From contig JACCUS010000244.1 of assembly GCA_013811715.1 (NCBI GenBank), forward strand, positions 1 to 9,075: a stretch of 9,075 nucleotides of DNA, written 5' to 3'. Under the pieces are notes generated by a model. That model worked only from the letters and a program-made list of their open reading frames with translations. It did not search any database and was not told the DNA's origin. Of this stretch, positions 1 through 5,925 are shown piece after piece. The first letter of the stretch is position 1. Each line of letters begins with the position of its first letter. The translations under genes and the position numbers were made by a program. This stretch comes from Nocardioidaceae bacterium. Lineage in GTDB: Bacteria > Actinomycetota > Actinomycetes > Propionibacteriales > Nocardioidaceae.

Positions 1-714
1 CCCGACCCTGACCGCCTCCTCCACGTCGAAGGTGTCCACGAGCAGGGTGGTGCCGGTGCCCATCGAGTCCACCTGGGCGCGGAACGCGTCGCGTTCGGTG
101 TCGTGCAGCAGCGTGAACGAGTGCGCCGCTGTCCCGGTCGTCGGGATGCCGTAGTCGCGACCGGCCTGCAGGTTCGACGTCGCCTCGAAGCCGGCGATGT
201 AGGCCGCCCGCGCGGCCGCCACCGCCGACCACTCATGGGTGCGCCGCGAGCCCATCTCGATGCACGGGCGCTTCTCGGCGGCGCCGGTCATCCGCGACGC
301 CGCTGACGCGACTGCCGAGTCGTGGTTGAGGATCGACAACAGCAGCGTCTCGAGCACCACCGACTCGGCGAACGTGGACTCCACCACCAACAGCGGGCTT
401 CCCGGGAAGTAGGCGTCGCCTTCGCCGTAACCCCAGATGTCACCGGTGAAGCGGTACGACGACAACCACTCCAGTGCCACCTCGTCGACCACGTCGTTGT
501 CGGCGAGAAACGCCAGGTCGTCATCGTCGAAGCGAAACGACTCCACCGCGTCGAGGGTGCGGCCGGTGCCGGCCACGACGCCGTACCGACGTCCACCCGG
601 GAGGCGGCGGCCGAACAGCTCGAAGACGCTGCGTCGGTGAGCGGCGCCCGACTTCAGCGCCGCTTGCAGCATGGTGAGCTCGTACTGGTCGGTCAGCAAG
701 CCGGTTGAACGCAC
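1..714 (-). CDS. pncB: Nicotinate phosphoribosyltransferase, N-terminal part (runs off window)
   Basis: Joins nicotinate and PRPP to give nicotinate mononucleotide, the entry step of NAD salvage (Preiss-Handler pathway), in the cytoplasm. Translating the minus strand from GTG at 714-712 gives 238 uninterrupted codons up to the window edge; family members are about 430-450 residues, so roughly the C-terminal half lies outside. Visible hallmarks are LLTDQYELTM (residues 6-15), GSRRTHEWSA (155-164), a TSNLQAG stretch (179-185) and GTAAHSF (194-200). By family alignment, the histidine of GTAAHSF corresponds to the autophosphorylated histidine of enterobacterial PncB. An in-frame TAG lies 9-11 nt upstream of the GTG. 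The only other start would be Met15, inside the conserved motif, so GTG is preferred. A TAGTCT box sits 6 nt before it, suggesting a leaderless mRNA. The gene is divergent from clpS with a 19-nt gap. The same pncB-clpS neighbours occur in mycobacteria. Confidence 0.95.
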   Translation of the reverse strand, partial: MRSTGLLTDQYELTMLQAALKSGAAHRRSVFELFGRRLPGGRRYGVVAGTGRTLDAVESFRFDDDDLAFLADNDVVDEVALEWLSSYRFTGDIWGYGEGDAYFPGSPLLVVESTFAESVVLETLLLSILNHDSAVASAASRMTGAAEKRPCIEMGSRRTHEWSAVAAARAAYIAGFEATSNLQAGRDYGIPTTGTAAHSFTLLHDTERDAFRAQVDSMGTGTTLLVDTFDVEEAVRVG

Positions 715-720
715 AGGCTC

Positions 721-726
721 AGACTA
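721..726 (-). promoter_or_regulatory. Putative -10 box of pncB (TAGTCT), leaderless type
   Basis: On the minus strand TAGTCT fits the actinobacterial TANNNT -10 consensus and ends exactly 6 nt before the GTG of pncB. Transcription would therefore start at or next to the G of the start codon, and no Shine-Dalgarno sequence is present. No convincing -35 hexamer is visible. The box lies in the 19-nt gap shared with clpS, so promoter elements for the two divergent genes must overlap each other or the coding regions. Confidence 0.5.
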
Positions 727-733
727 GGCGAGA

Positions 734-1042
734 ATGGCGGCCGTGACTGCGACACCCGACGCCGGCACCGTCGAGCGCACCGACACCGACGAGGTCGTGC
801 AGCTCGAGCCGCCCTGGATCACCCTGGTCTGGGACGACCCCGTCAACCTGATGTCGTACGTCACCTTCGTCTTCACCGACTACTTCCACTACTCCCGGTC
901 CAAGGCGCAGCGGCTGATGATGCAGGTGCACAACGAGGGGAGGGCCGTGGTGGCGACCGGCAGCCGCGAGGAGATGGAGCGCGACGTGCAGGCGATGCAC
1001 TCCTACGGGCTGTGGGCGACGTTGCAGAAGAGCGACGCATGA
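734..1042 (+). CDS. clpS: ATP-dependent Clp protease adaptor ClpS
   Basis: Small cytoplasmic adaptor that delivers N-degron substrates to ClpC/ClpA-ClpP. The 102-residue product has a poorly conserved, probably flexible N-terminal arm (1-25) followed by the ClpS fold: TLVWDDPVNLMSYV (30-43), FHYSRSKAQRLMMQVHNEGR (51-70), then a C-terminal helix and strand ending YGLWATL. The pocket acidic residues align as D34-D35 and the pocket histidine as H66. The first pocket position of E. coli (Asn34) is Trp33 here; a WDDPVN form is typical of actinobacterial ClpS. The start ATG has only a weak purine tract just before it (AGGCGAGA). The stop TGA overlaps the ATG of the next gene (ATGA, 1039-1042), so the two are translationally coupled. 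Confidence 0.95.
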   Translation: MAAVTATPDAGTVERTDTDEVVQLEPPWITLVWDDPVNLMSYVTFVFTDYFHYSRSKAQRLMMQVHNEGRAVVATGSREEMERDVQAMHSYGLWATLQKSDA

Positions 1043-1626
1043 GCCACTTCCGGTCCCGTCGCAAGGGTGGGGTGCACGTCGAGCTTCCGCCGTACGCCGC
1101 CGGCCTGCTCGCCAACCTGACCCGTCAGCTCATCGAGCTGCTGAGGGACGGCGAGCCGACGATCCGCACCGGGACCGATCCGCTCGAGGCGATGCTCGAC
1201 TTCGAGGGGCCGAGCGAGGCGCCGGAGGACCCGGCCCTGCGACGGTTGCTGCCCGACGCGCATCGAGACGACGACGAGGCGGCCGCTGAGTTCCGCCGCT
1301 TCACAGAGCGCGGCCTGCGCGAGTCGAAGGTCGGAGACGCCACCGTCGTGCTGACGACGCTGGGGGTGCTCGGCGACGCCGGCGATGGGGGTGGGGGTGC
1401 GCTCGAGGCCGATGTCGAGTTCGAGCTCGACCGTGAGCAGGCGCGCGCCTGGCTGCGCTGCCTGACCGACCTGCGGCTGACGTTGGCGGAGCGGCTCGGC
1501 GTGACCGCTGACGACGACGAGCCCTGGGATGCGTTGCCCGAGGACGACGAGCGGCTGCCGGTGTACGAGATCTACCACTGGCTCGGCTATCTGCTCGAGT
1601 CGCTCCTCGACGCCGTACGCCGCTGA
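1039..1626 (+). CDS. DUF2017 family protein
   Basis: Conserved actinobacterial protein of unknown function, 195 residues. I recognise it as DUF2017 from its place directly after clpS and from a middle segment like the family's: DPALRRLLPDAHRDDDEAA (about 64-82), then a FRRFTERGLR helix and an ARAWLRCLTDLRLTLAERLG helix. It is strongly acidic, with no signal peptide, membrane segment or metal motif, so probably a soluble helical cytoplasmic protein. The start at 1039 is chosen because its ATG overlaps the clpS stop and AGAAGAG (1026-1032) sits at a suitable distance; an in-frame ATG at 1012 lies inside clpS and lacks both. A low-complexity GDGGGG loop arises from a G-rich stretch at 1387-1397. 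The tight linkage to clpS suggests a role near the Clp system, which is inference. Confidence 0.85.
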   Translation: MSHFRSRRKGGVHVELPPYAAGLLANLTRQLIELLRDGEPTIRTGTDPLEAMLDFEGPSEAPEDPALRRLLPDAHRDDDEAAAEFRRFTERGLRESKVGDATVVLTTLGVLGDAGDGGGGALEADVEFELDREQARAWLRCLTDLRLTLAERLGVTADDDEPWDALPEDDERLPVYEIYHWLGYLLESLLDAVRR

Positions 1627-1631
1627 CTGAT

Positions 1632-1681
1632 CCGCCGAGGGGTCGCAAACGCACCGCCGAGGGGTCACAGATGCACCGCCG
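1632..1681. repeat. 22-bp tandem repeat, two full copies plus a partial third
   Basis: Copy 1 occupies 1632-1653 and copy 2 occupies 1654-1675; both begin CCGCCGAGGGGTC and end GCA, differing at 3 of 22 positions. A third partial unit (CCGCCG) starts at 1676. The repeat begins 5 nt after the DUF2017 stop and ends about 50 nt before the mec promoter. It has no internal dyad, is too short for a CRISPR array and has no spacers. It could be a dispersed genomic repeat or a multi-copy protein-binding site. Confidence 0.7.
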
Positions 1682-1729
1682 CAACGGGAGCCGGCGGGGC
1701 GAGGGCCGGGACGCGCCTTGCCGGGCGTC

Positions 1730-1735
1730 TACGCT
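1730..1735 (+). promoter_or_regulatory. Putative -10 box of the mec-cysO-cysM operon (TACGCT)
   Basis: TACGCT matches TANNNT and ends 6 nt before the GTG at 1742, so the predicted transcript begins at the start codon. There is no Shine-Dalgarno sequence. A short imperfect hairpin (GACGC...GCGTC, 1710-1729) lies immediately upstream. No clear -35 hexamer is seen in the GC-rich sequence before it. Confidence 0.5.
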
Positions 1736-1741
1736 TGGTCC

Positions 1742-2170
1742 GTGCTGAACATTGGTCAAGACGTCTACGACGAGATCGTGGCCCATGCCCGCCGCGACCA
1801 CCCAGACGAGGCGTGCGGCATCGTCGCGGGACGGGAGGGGTCCGACGATCCGCGGCGGTTCGTGCCGATGCTCAACGCGGCCCGGTCGCAGACGTTCTAC
1901 GAGTTCGACTCGACCGACCTGTTCCGGCTGTACCGCGAGCTCGACGAGCGAGACGAGGAGCCGGTTGTCATCTACCACTCGCACACCGCCTCAGAGGCCT
2001 ACCCCTCCCGCACCGACATGGACCTGGCGATGGAGCCCAAAGCCCACTATGTCCTGGTGTCCACCCGGGACGGCGCGGACGTCGAGGGTCAGGTGGAATT
2101 TCGGTCGTTCAGGATTGTTGACGGTGTCGTCACCGAAGAAGAAGTCGAGGTCATCCCCCATGGCGGTTGA
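1742..2170 (+). CDS. mec: JAMM/M67 zinc metallopeptidase, Mec-type (CysO-cysteine peptidase)
   Basis: Predicted zinc isopeptidase-like hydrolase of the MPN+/JAMM family. In M. tuberculosis the homologue Mec+ cleaves the CysO-cysteine adduct to release free cysteine. The 142-residue product carries the full JAMM signature: E23 (in DEACG), then HSH (79-81) followed by S89 and D92 in the HxHx7Sx2D arrangement. H79, H81 and D92 would be the zinc ligands and E23 the general base. The GTG start is preferred because TACGCT lies 6 nt upstream and the protein then begins MLNIGQDVYDEI, the normal start of the fold. A TTG at 1718 in the same frame would add eight unconserved residues and lies upstream of that promoter. 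The last 11 nt overlap cysO. Possible second role: trimming the C-terminal Arg of the neighbouring carrier. Confidence 0.92.
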   Translation: MLNIGQDVYDEIVAHARRDHPDEACGIVAGREGSDDPRRFVPMLNAARSQTFYEFDSTDLFRLYRELDERDEEPVVIYHSHTASEAYPSRTDMDLAMEPKAHYVLVSTRDGADVEGQVEFRSFRIVDGVVTEEEVEVIPHGG

Positions 2171-2435
2171 AGTCCGGGTCCCGACGATCCTGCGCACCTA
2201 CACAGGAGGCGCCAAGATCGTGCACGGCAGCGGCGGCACCCTTGCCGAGGTCATCGAGAGCGTCGAGTCCGACCACCCAGGCATCAAGGACCGGCTGGTC
2301 CAGGACGCCGACCTCCGGCGGTTCATCAACGTGTACCTCAACGACGAGGACGTCCGATTCCTGGACGGCCTCGACACCGCGGTCGGTGACGGCGACGTCC
2401 TGGTCGTCCTCCCGGCCGTTGCTGGTGGCCGGTAG
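2160..2435 (+). CDS. cysO: MoaD/ThiS-family sulfur carrier protein, CysO-type
   Basis: Ubiquitin-like sulfur carrier, 91 residues, that in the CysO pathway bears a C-terminal thiocarboxylate used by CysM. It follows the CysO pattern: VRVPTILRTYTGG (5-17), RRFINVYLNDEDVRFLDGLD (53-72), then a DGDVLVVLPAVAGG tail. Unusually, the protein ends Gly89-Gly90-Arg91, and the codons GGT GGC CGG TAG are unambiguous. Activation needs a free C-terminal glycine, so Arg91 would have to be removed first, and the adjacent JAMM peptidase is the obvious candidate. The ATG overlaps mec by 11 nt and has GAGG at 2147-2150, nine nt upstream. cysM follows after 12 nt. The activating adenylyl/sulfurtransferase is not in this window. 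Confidence 0.93.
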   Translation: MAVEVRVPTILRTYTGGAKIVHGSGGTLAEVIESVESDHPGIKDRLVQDADLRRFINVYLNDEDVRFLDGLDTAVGDGDVLVVLPAVAGGR

Positions 2436-2447
2436 ACGCACTGCGCG

Positions 2448-3395
2448 ATGAAATTCGACTCGCTGCTCGACTCTGTCGGCGGCACCCCGCTTGTCGGGCT
2501 GCCCCGATTGTCGCCGTCGGACGACGTACGACTGTGGGCGAAGCTCGAGGACCGCAACCCGACGGGCTCGGTCAAGGACCGGGTCGCGCTGGCGATGCTT
2601 GTCGAGGCCGAGAAGACCGGCAGGCTACAACCGAACGCCACCCTGCTGGAGCCCACGTCGGGCAACACCGGCATCTCGCTGGCGATGGCGGCCAGGCTCC
2701 GCGGCTACCGGCTGGTGTGCGTCATGCCCGAGAACACCTCGGTCGAGCGCCGCCAGCTGCTCGCGATGTGGGGTGCGGAGATCGTCACCTCGCCCGCGGC
2801 TGGGGGCTCGAACGAGGCGGTCCGGGTCGCCAAGAGGGTCGCCGAGGAGCACCCCGACTGGGTGATGCTCTACCAGTACGGCAACCCCGCGAACGCGCTC
2901 GCGCACTACGAGGGCACCGGGCCGGAGATCCTGGCCGACCTGCCGACGGTGACGCACTTCGTCGCCGGACTCGGCACGACAGGGACGCTGATGGGGGCCG
3001 GCCGGTTCTTCCGCGAAACCAAGCCGGACGTGCGGATCGTGGCGGCCGAGCCGCGGTACGGCGAGCTGGTCTACGGCCTGCGCAACCTCGACGAGGGCTT
3101 CGTGCCGGAGCTGTACGACGACTCGCTCATCGACTCGCGATTCTCGGTCGGGCCGCGTGACGCCGTTCGACGCACCCGCGAACTGCTGGAGGAGGAGGGC
3201 ATCTTCGCCGGCATCTCGACCGGCGCGATCCTGCACGCGGCGCTCGCGCAGGCCGCGAAGTGCGTGCGCGCCGGGGAGTCGGCCGACATCGCCTTCGTCG
3301 TCGCCGACGGCGGCTGGAAGTACCTCTCGACCGGCGCCTACGAGGGCACCCTCGACGAAGCCGAGGACCGCCTCGAAGGCCAGCTCTGGGCCTGA
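2448..3395 (+). CDS. cysM: CysO-dependent cysteine synthase (O-phosphoserine sulfhydrylase type)
   Basis: PLP enzyme of the beta-substituted alanine synthase family, 315 residues. It makes an aminoacrylate from O-phosphoserine and adds sulfur from CysO-thiocarboxylate. Landmarks are NPTGSVKDR (37-45) with the PLP Schiff-base lysine K43, the substrate loop TSGNTGI (70-76), the phosphate-binding GLGTTGT (174-180) and STGA (257-260) near the cofactor. K43 matches Lys51 of M. tuberculosis CysM; the same offset places Arg212 on Arg220, the residue tied to phosphoserine preference. The C-terminus EGQLWA matches the mycobacterial tail that folds into the active site as a product mimic. The ATG has no clear ribosome-binding site and lies 12 nt after cysO, implying coupling. 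This tail and Arg212 argue against an ordinary O-acetylserine-using CysK. Confidence 0.95.
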   Translation: MKFDSLLDSVGGTPLVGLPRLSPSDDVRLWAKLEDRNPTGSVKDRVALAMLVEAEKTGRLQPNATLLEPTSGNTGISLAMAARLRGYRLVCVMPENTSVERRQLLAMWGAEIVTSPAAGGSNEAVRVAKRVAEEHPDWVMLYQYGNPANALAHYEGTGPEILADLPTVTHFVAGLGTTGTLMGAGRFFRETKPDVRIVAAEPRYGELVYGLRNLDEGFVPELYDDSLIDSRFSVGPRDAVRRTRELLEEEGIFAGISTGAILHAALAQAAKCVRAGESADIAFVVADGGWKYLSTGAYEGTLDEAEDRLEGQLWA

Positions 3396-3401
3396 GCGGG
3401 G

Positions 3402-3407
3402 TAGGCT
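3402..3407 (+). promoter_or_regulatory. Possible -10 box upstream of prs (TAGGCT)
   Basis: TAGGCT fits TANNNT and lies in the 48-nt gap between cysM and prs. Transcription would start near 3414, leaving a leader of about 30 nt that contains AGAGGG (3434-3439) just before the GTG. No -35 element is evident, so read-through from cysM remains equally likely. Confidence 0.35.
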
Positions 3408-3443
3408 GCAATCGAACTGGCCGGCTCGACGTCAGAGGGTGCC

Positions 3444-4430
3444 GTGCGCGAGATCGTCGTCTTCAGCGGGAACGCCCATCGCGGGCTCGCCCGGGCCATC
3501 TGCGACTCCCTCGGCGTCCGGCTCTCCCCCGTCGAGGTCACCCGCTTCTCCAACGACTGCCTCCAGGTGCAGCTGCAGGCCAACTGCCGCCAGCGCGACG
3601 TCTACATCGTCCAGCCGCTCGTGCCGCCGACGCAGGAGCACCTCATGGAGCTGCTGCTGATGATCGACGCGGCCAAGGGTGCCTCGGCCGCGCAGATCAC
3701 CGCGGTCATCCCTTTCTACGCCTACGCCCGGTCGGACAAGAAGGATGCCTCGCGGATGTCCCTGGGCGGCCGCCTCGTCGCCGACATGCTGCTCGCCGCC
3801 GGCGTCGACCGGATCTTGACCATGACTCTGCACGCGCCGCAGGTGCACGGCTTCTTCTCGGTCCCCGTCGACCACCTCACGGCCCTGGGTGTGCTGGCGG
3901 ACCATTTCCGCGCCAACGACCTGAGCGACTCCATCGTCGTCTCTCCTGACCTCGGAAACGCGAAGTCCGCCACCCAGTTCGCCAGACTGCTCGGGCTGCC
4001 GGTGGCGGCTGGCAACAAGCAGCGCCTGGCCGACGACTCGGTCGTGATCCACGCGATCGTCGGAGACGTGTCTGGCAAGCGGGTCATCATCCTCGACGAC
4101 GAGATCGCCACTGGGGGCTCGATCGTCGAGCTGCTCGACAAGCTGAAGGACCTCGGGTGCACCGAGGTGGCGGTCGCCTGCACCCACGGGCTCTTCGTCG
4201 GCAAGGCGGTGGACCGGATGCGCGACCACCCGATGATCAGCGAGGTCGTCACCACCGACACCGTGCCGGCCCCGGCGCACTGGGACGGCCTACGGGTGCG
4301 CTCGGTCTCCGGGCTCTTCGCCGAGGCGATCTCTCGCGTGCACGCCGGTGAGTCGGTGAGCTCTCTCTTCGACGGCGTCGACCCGATGCACGCGCCACCG
4401 CATCCGACGCTCCCCTTTGATGAGGCCTGA
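3444..4430 (+). CDS. prs: Ribose-phosphate pyrophosphokinase (PRPP synthetase), divergent paralogue
   Basis: Predicted to transfer pyrophosphate from ATP to ribose-5-phosphate, giving PRPP for nucleotide, NAD, His and Trp synthesis. The 328-residue length is near normal for the family. Visible motifs are FSGNAH (7-12), the ATP-binding FYAYARSDKK (91-100; usual FYGYARQDRK), LTMTLHAPQVHGFF (125-138) with H130, the flexible-loop K192 and R194, and the PRPP loop DDEIATGGS (218-226). Departures from the class I consensus are Asp to Thr before LHA, KRR to KQR in the flexible loop, and DDMxDTxGT changed so that its second conserved Asp is Ala222. The proline-rich C-terminal tail is extra. The GTG start follows AGAGGG with a 4-nt spacer. 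It lies 48 nt after cysM and is convergent with the phosphatase gene. This is likely a second Prs rather than the housekeeping copy, which in actinobacteria usually sits by glmU. Confidence 0.85.
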   Translation: MREIVVFSGNAHRGLARAICDSLGVRLSPVEVTRFSNDCLQVQLQANCRQRDVYIVQPLVPPTQEHLMELLLMIDAAKGASAAQITAVIPFYAYARSDKKDASRMSLGGRLVADMLLAAGVDRILTMTLHAPQVHGFFSVPVDHLTALGVLADHFRANDLSDSIVVSPDLGNAKSATQFARLLGLPVAAGNKQRLADDSVVIHAIVGDVSGKRVIILDDEIATGGSIVELLDKLKDLGCTEVAVACTHGLFVGKAVDRMRDHPMISEVVTTDTVPAPAHWDGLRVRSVSGLFAEAISRVHAGESVSSLFDGVDPMHAPPHPTLPFDEA

Positions 4431-4451
4431 CCGTGTCCGCTGGGCCGCGCA

Positions 4452-4985
4452 CTAACCGAGCCGATGCGGGCGGACGGTGCCGAGCGGAGGCGACTCCTCG
4501 CCGGTGAGGGACCGGATCACCACGGCGTGGCAGACGGCGATGAACGGCCCGTCGGCCTGTACGGCATGGCGGCGCAGCGCGCCCATGGTTCGATCTCGTA
4601 CGGCGGAGAGCGGCTCCCACCGCCGTGACTCACCCGGCGGCCACTCACCGCCGCACTCGTTCAGCTCGTCGTAGGCCGCCAACACCTCGGCAAAGCTGGT
4701 CCACCGGAACGTGTCGTCGCACAGCCACTCGCGCAGCTCGAACTCGACCCGCACCGGTAGAGCCAAACGGTGCCCGATGACCGTCGCGGTGTGCAATGCC
4801 CTGGTCATCGGTGACGACACCAGGTAGCCGGCGCCGCACTCGGCAAGCTCGTCGGCGGCTGCCTCCGACTGCCGGATGCCCAGCGGCGTCAAGTGCGACA
4901 GGTCGGCGGCCGCGCCCGGCCAGCCGCGCGAGTTGACCGGCTCGTAGTCGGGCTCGCCATGTCGGACCAGATACACCGTCGTCAT
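4452..4985 (-). CDS. Histidine phosphatase (phosphoglycerate mutase-like) family protein
   Basis: Phosphohydrolase of the histidine phosphatase superfamily, 177 residues, substrate unknown. The N-terminal catalytic motif YLVRHGEPD (5-13) supplies R8 and the phospho-accepting H9; SSPMTRALHTA (57-67) supplies the second phosphate-binding Arg62; FELREW (82-87) holds the likely acid (Glu84 or Glu86); and VCHAVVIRSL (151-160) supplies the second catalytic His153. No signal peptide or membrane segment is present. The ATG at 4985 is preceded by GAGGGG only one or two nt away; an in-frame GTG three codons upstream is a possible alternative. The gene converges on prs with a 21-nt gap and is divergent from murI with 133 nt between them. 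It is too short to carry the extra region of glycolytic mutases, so a small-molecule phosphatase is more likely. Confidence 0.88.
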   Translation of the reverse strand: MTTVYLVRHGEPDYEPVNSRGWPGAAADLSHLTPLGIRQSEAAADELAECGAGYLVSSPMTRALHTATVIGHRLALPVRVEFELREWLCDDTFRWTSFAEVLAAYDELNECGGEWPPGESRRWEPLSAVRDRTMGALRRHAVQADGPFIAVCHAVVIRSLTGEESPPLGTVRPHRLG

Positions 4986-5105
4986 ACCCCTCACTCTGGC
5001 CGAAACCGCCGCCCATTGTCTCGTGCAGTCACGCCCGTCGGATCGTCGCGCCAGGATTGCGTGTGGCGTTGCTCGCAGATTGCAGCGGCAGCACCCTCGC
5101 CGCCG

Positions 5106-5111
5106 TACTGT
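5106..5111 (+). promoter_or_regulatory. Putative -10 box of murI (TACTGT), leaderless type
   Basis: TACTGT fits TANNNT and ends 7 nt before the GTG at 5119, placing the transcription start at or one base before that codon. A TTGCAG lies at 5080-5085, but the 20-nt spacer is longer than usual for a -35 element. The 133-nt gap shared with the divergent phosphatase gene otherwise shows no recognisable element. Confidence 0.45.
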
Positions 5112-5118
5112 GTCGAGG

Positions 5119-5925
5119 GTGGCAGACGCACCCATCGGCATCTTCGACTCCGGCTTCGGGGGGCTCACCGTCGCCCGGTCACTGCTCGACCAGCTGCCGC
5201 ACGAGCCCGTCATCTACCTCGGCGACACCGCACGCCAGCCGTACGGGCCCAAGCCCATCGGCGAAGTCCGCGAGTACGCCCTCGAATGCCTCGACCACCT
5301 CGTCGGCAAGGGCGTCAAGGCGCTGGTCATCGCCTGCAACTCGGCCAGTGCCGCGATGCTCCGCGACGCCCGCGAGCGCTATCCCGTGCCGGTTGTCGAG
5401 GTGATCTTCCCCGCCACGCGCCGCGCCGTGGCCGCCACCCGCAACGGCCAGGTCGGCGTCATCTGCACCGCCGCCACCAAGCAGTCGATGGCGTACGACG
5501 ACGCCTTCGCCGCCGCCCCCCAGGTCAGGTTGACCACCCAGGCGTGCCCGCGGTTCGTGGAGTTCGTCGAACGCGGCGTCACCAGCGGGCCGGAGCTGAC
5601 CGAGGTGGCGCACGAGTACCTCGATCCGCTCGTCGAGCACGGTGTGGACACGCTGATCCTCGGCTGCACCCACTACCCGCTGCTCACCGGCGTCATCTCC
5701 TACGTGCTCGGCGACGAGGTGACCCTGGTGTCGAGTGCGGAGGAGACCGCCAAAGACGTCTATGCGCTGCTCGTGCGCGAGGGCCTCGAGCGGCCGGCGC
5801 AACTGCCCGAGCCGGTGCACCGCTTCTTGACCACCGGCCAGCCGAGTGAGTTCAAGGAGATCGGACACCGGTTCCTCGGCCCCGAGCTCGACTCCGTCGA
5901 CCAGTTCGCGTGGGTCGGCGCATGA
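5119..5925 (+). CDS. murI: Glutamate racemase
   Basis: Cofactor-independent racemase that makes D-glutamate for peptidoglycan stem peptides, in the cytoplasm. From GTG at 5119 the product has 268 residues, the normal size. Motifs are PIGIFDSGFGGLTVAR (5-20) with D10-S11, the first catalytic cysteine C73 in ACNSASA (72-78), and the second cysteine C183 in GCTHYPLL (182-189) with the adjacent H185. The start at 5119 puts two residues before the conserved ADAPIGIFDSG and lies 7 nt after TACTGT. A GTG at 5110 falls inside that -10 box, and an ATG-type start at 5023 would add 32 arginine-rich, unconserved residues. Its TGA overlaps the next ATG (5922-5925), so it is coupled to the metallo-beta-lactamase-fold gene, as in mycobacteria. 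The rhomboid gene that precedes murI there is absent. Confidence 0.95.
   Translation: MADAPIGIFDSGFGGLTVARSLLDQLPHEPVIYLGDTARQPYGPKPIGEVREYALECLDHLVGKGVKALVIACNSASAAMLRDARERYPVPVVEVIFPATRRAVAATRNGQVGVICTAATKQSMAYDDAFAAAPQVRLTTQACPRFVEFVERGVTSGPELTEVAHEYLDPLVEHGVDTLILGCTHYPLLTGVISYVLGDEVTLVSSAEETAKDVYALLVREGLERPAQLPEPVHRFLTTGQPSEFKEIGHRFLGPELDSVDQFAWVGA

Noticed and set aside
1387..1397. G-rich run as a possible G-quadruplex
   Set aside because: Only two G5 runs are present, too few for an intramolecular quadruplex; it encodes a glycine-rich loop of DUF2017.
1632..1681. Tandem repeat as a CRISPR remnant
   Set aside because: Units abut without spacers, are not palindromic, and no cas gene is nearby.
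1301..1984. Minus-strand frames crossing the 22-bp repeat, giving repeated C-x-CDPSA peptides
   Set aside because: The peptide repeat merely reflects the DNA tandem repeat; the frames are antisense to DUF2017 and mec and have no family resemblance.
2625..3236. Open frame antisense to cysM
   Set aside because: Same GC-driven shadow pattern; cysM explains the strand and all conserved motifs.
3432..4280. Long open frame antisense to prs
   Set aside because: Composition is typical of a GC-rich shadow frame (Arg, Gly, His, Val, Asp rich), with no recognisable motif, opposite a well-supported gene.
4431..4451. Terminator between prs and the histidine phosphatase gene
   Set aside because: The 21-nt gap has no stable stem followed by a T-run; only distant GGCC matches with a large loop.
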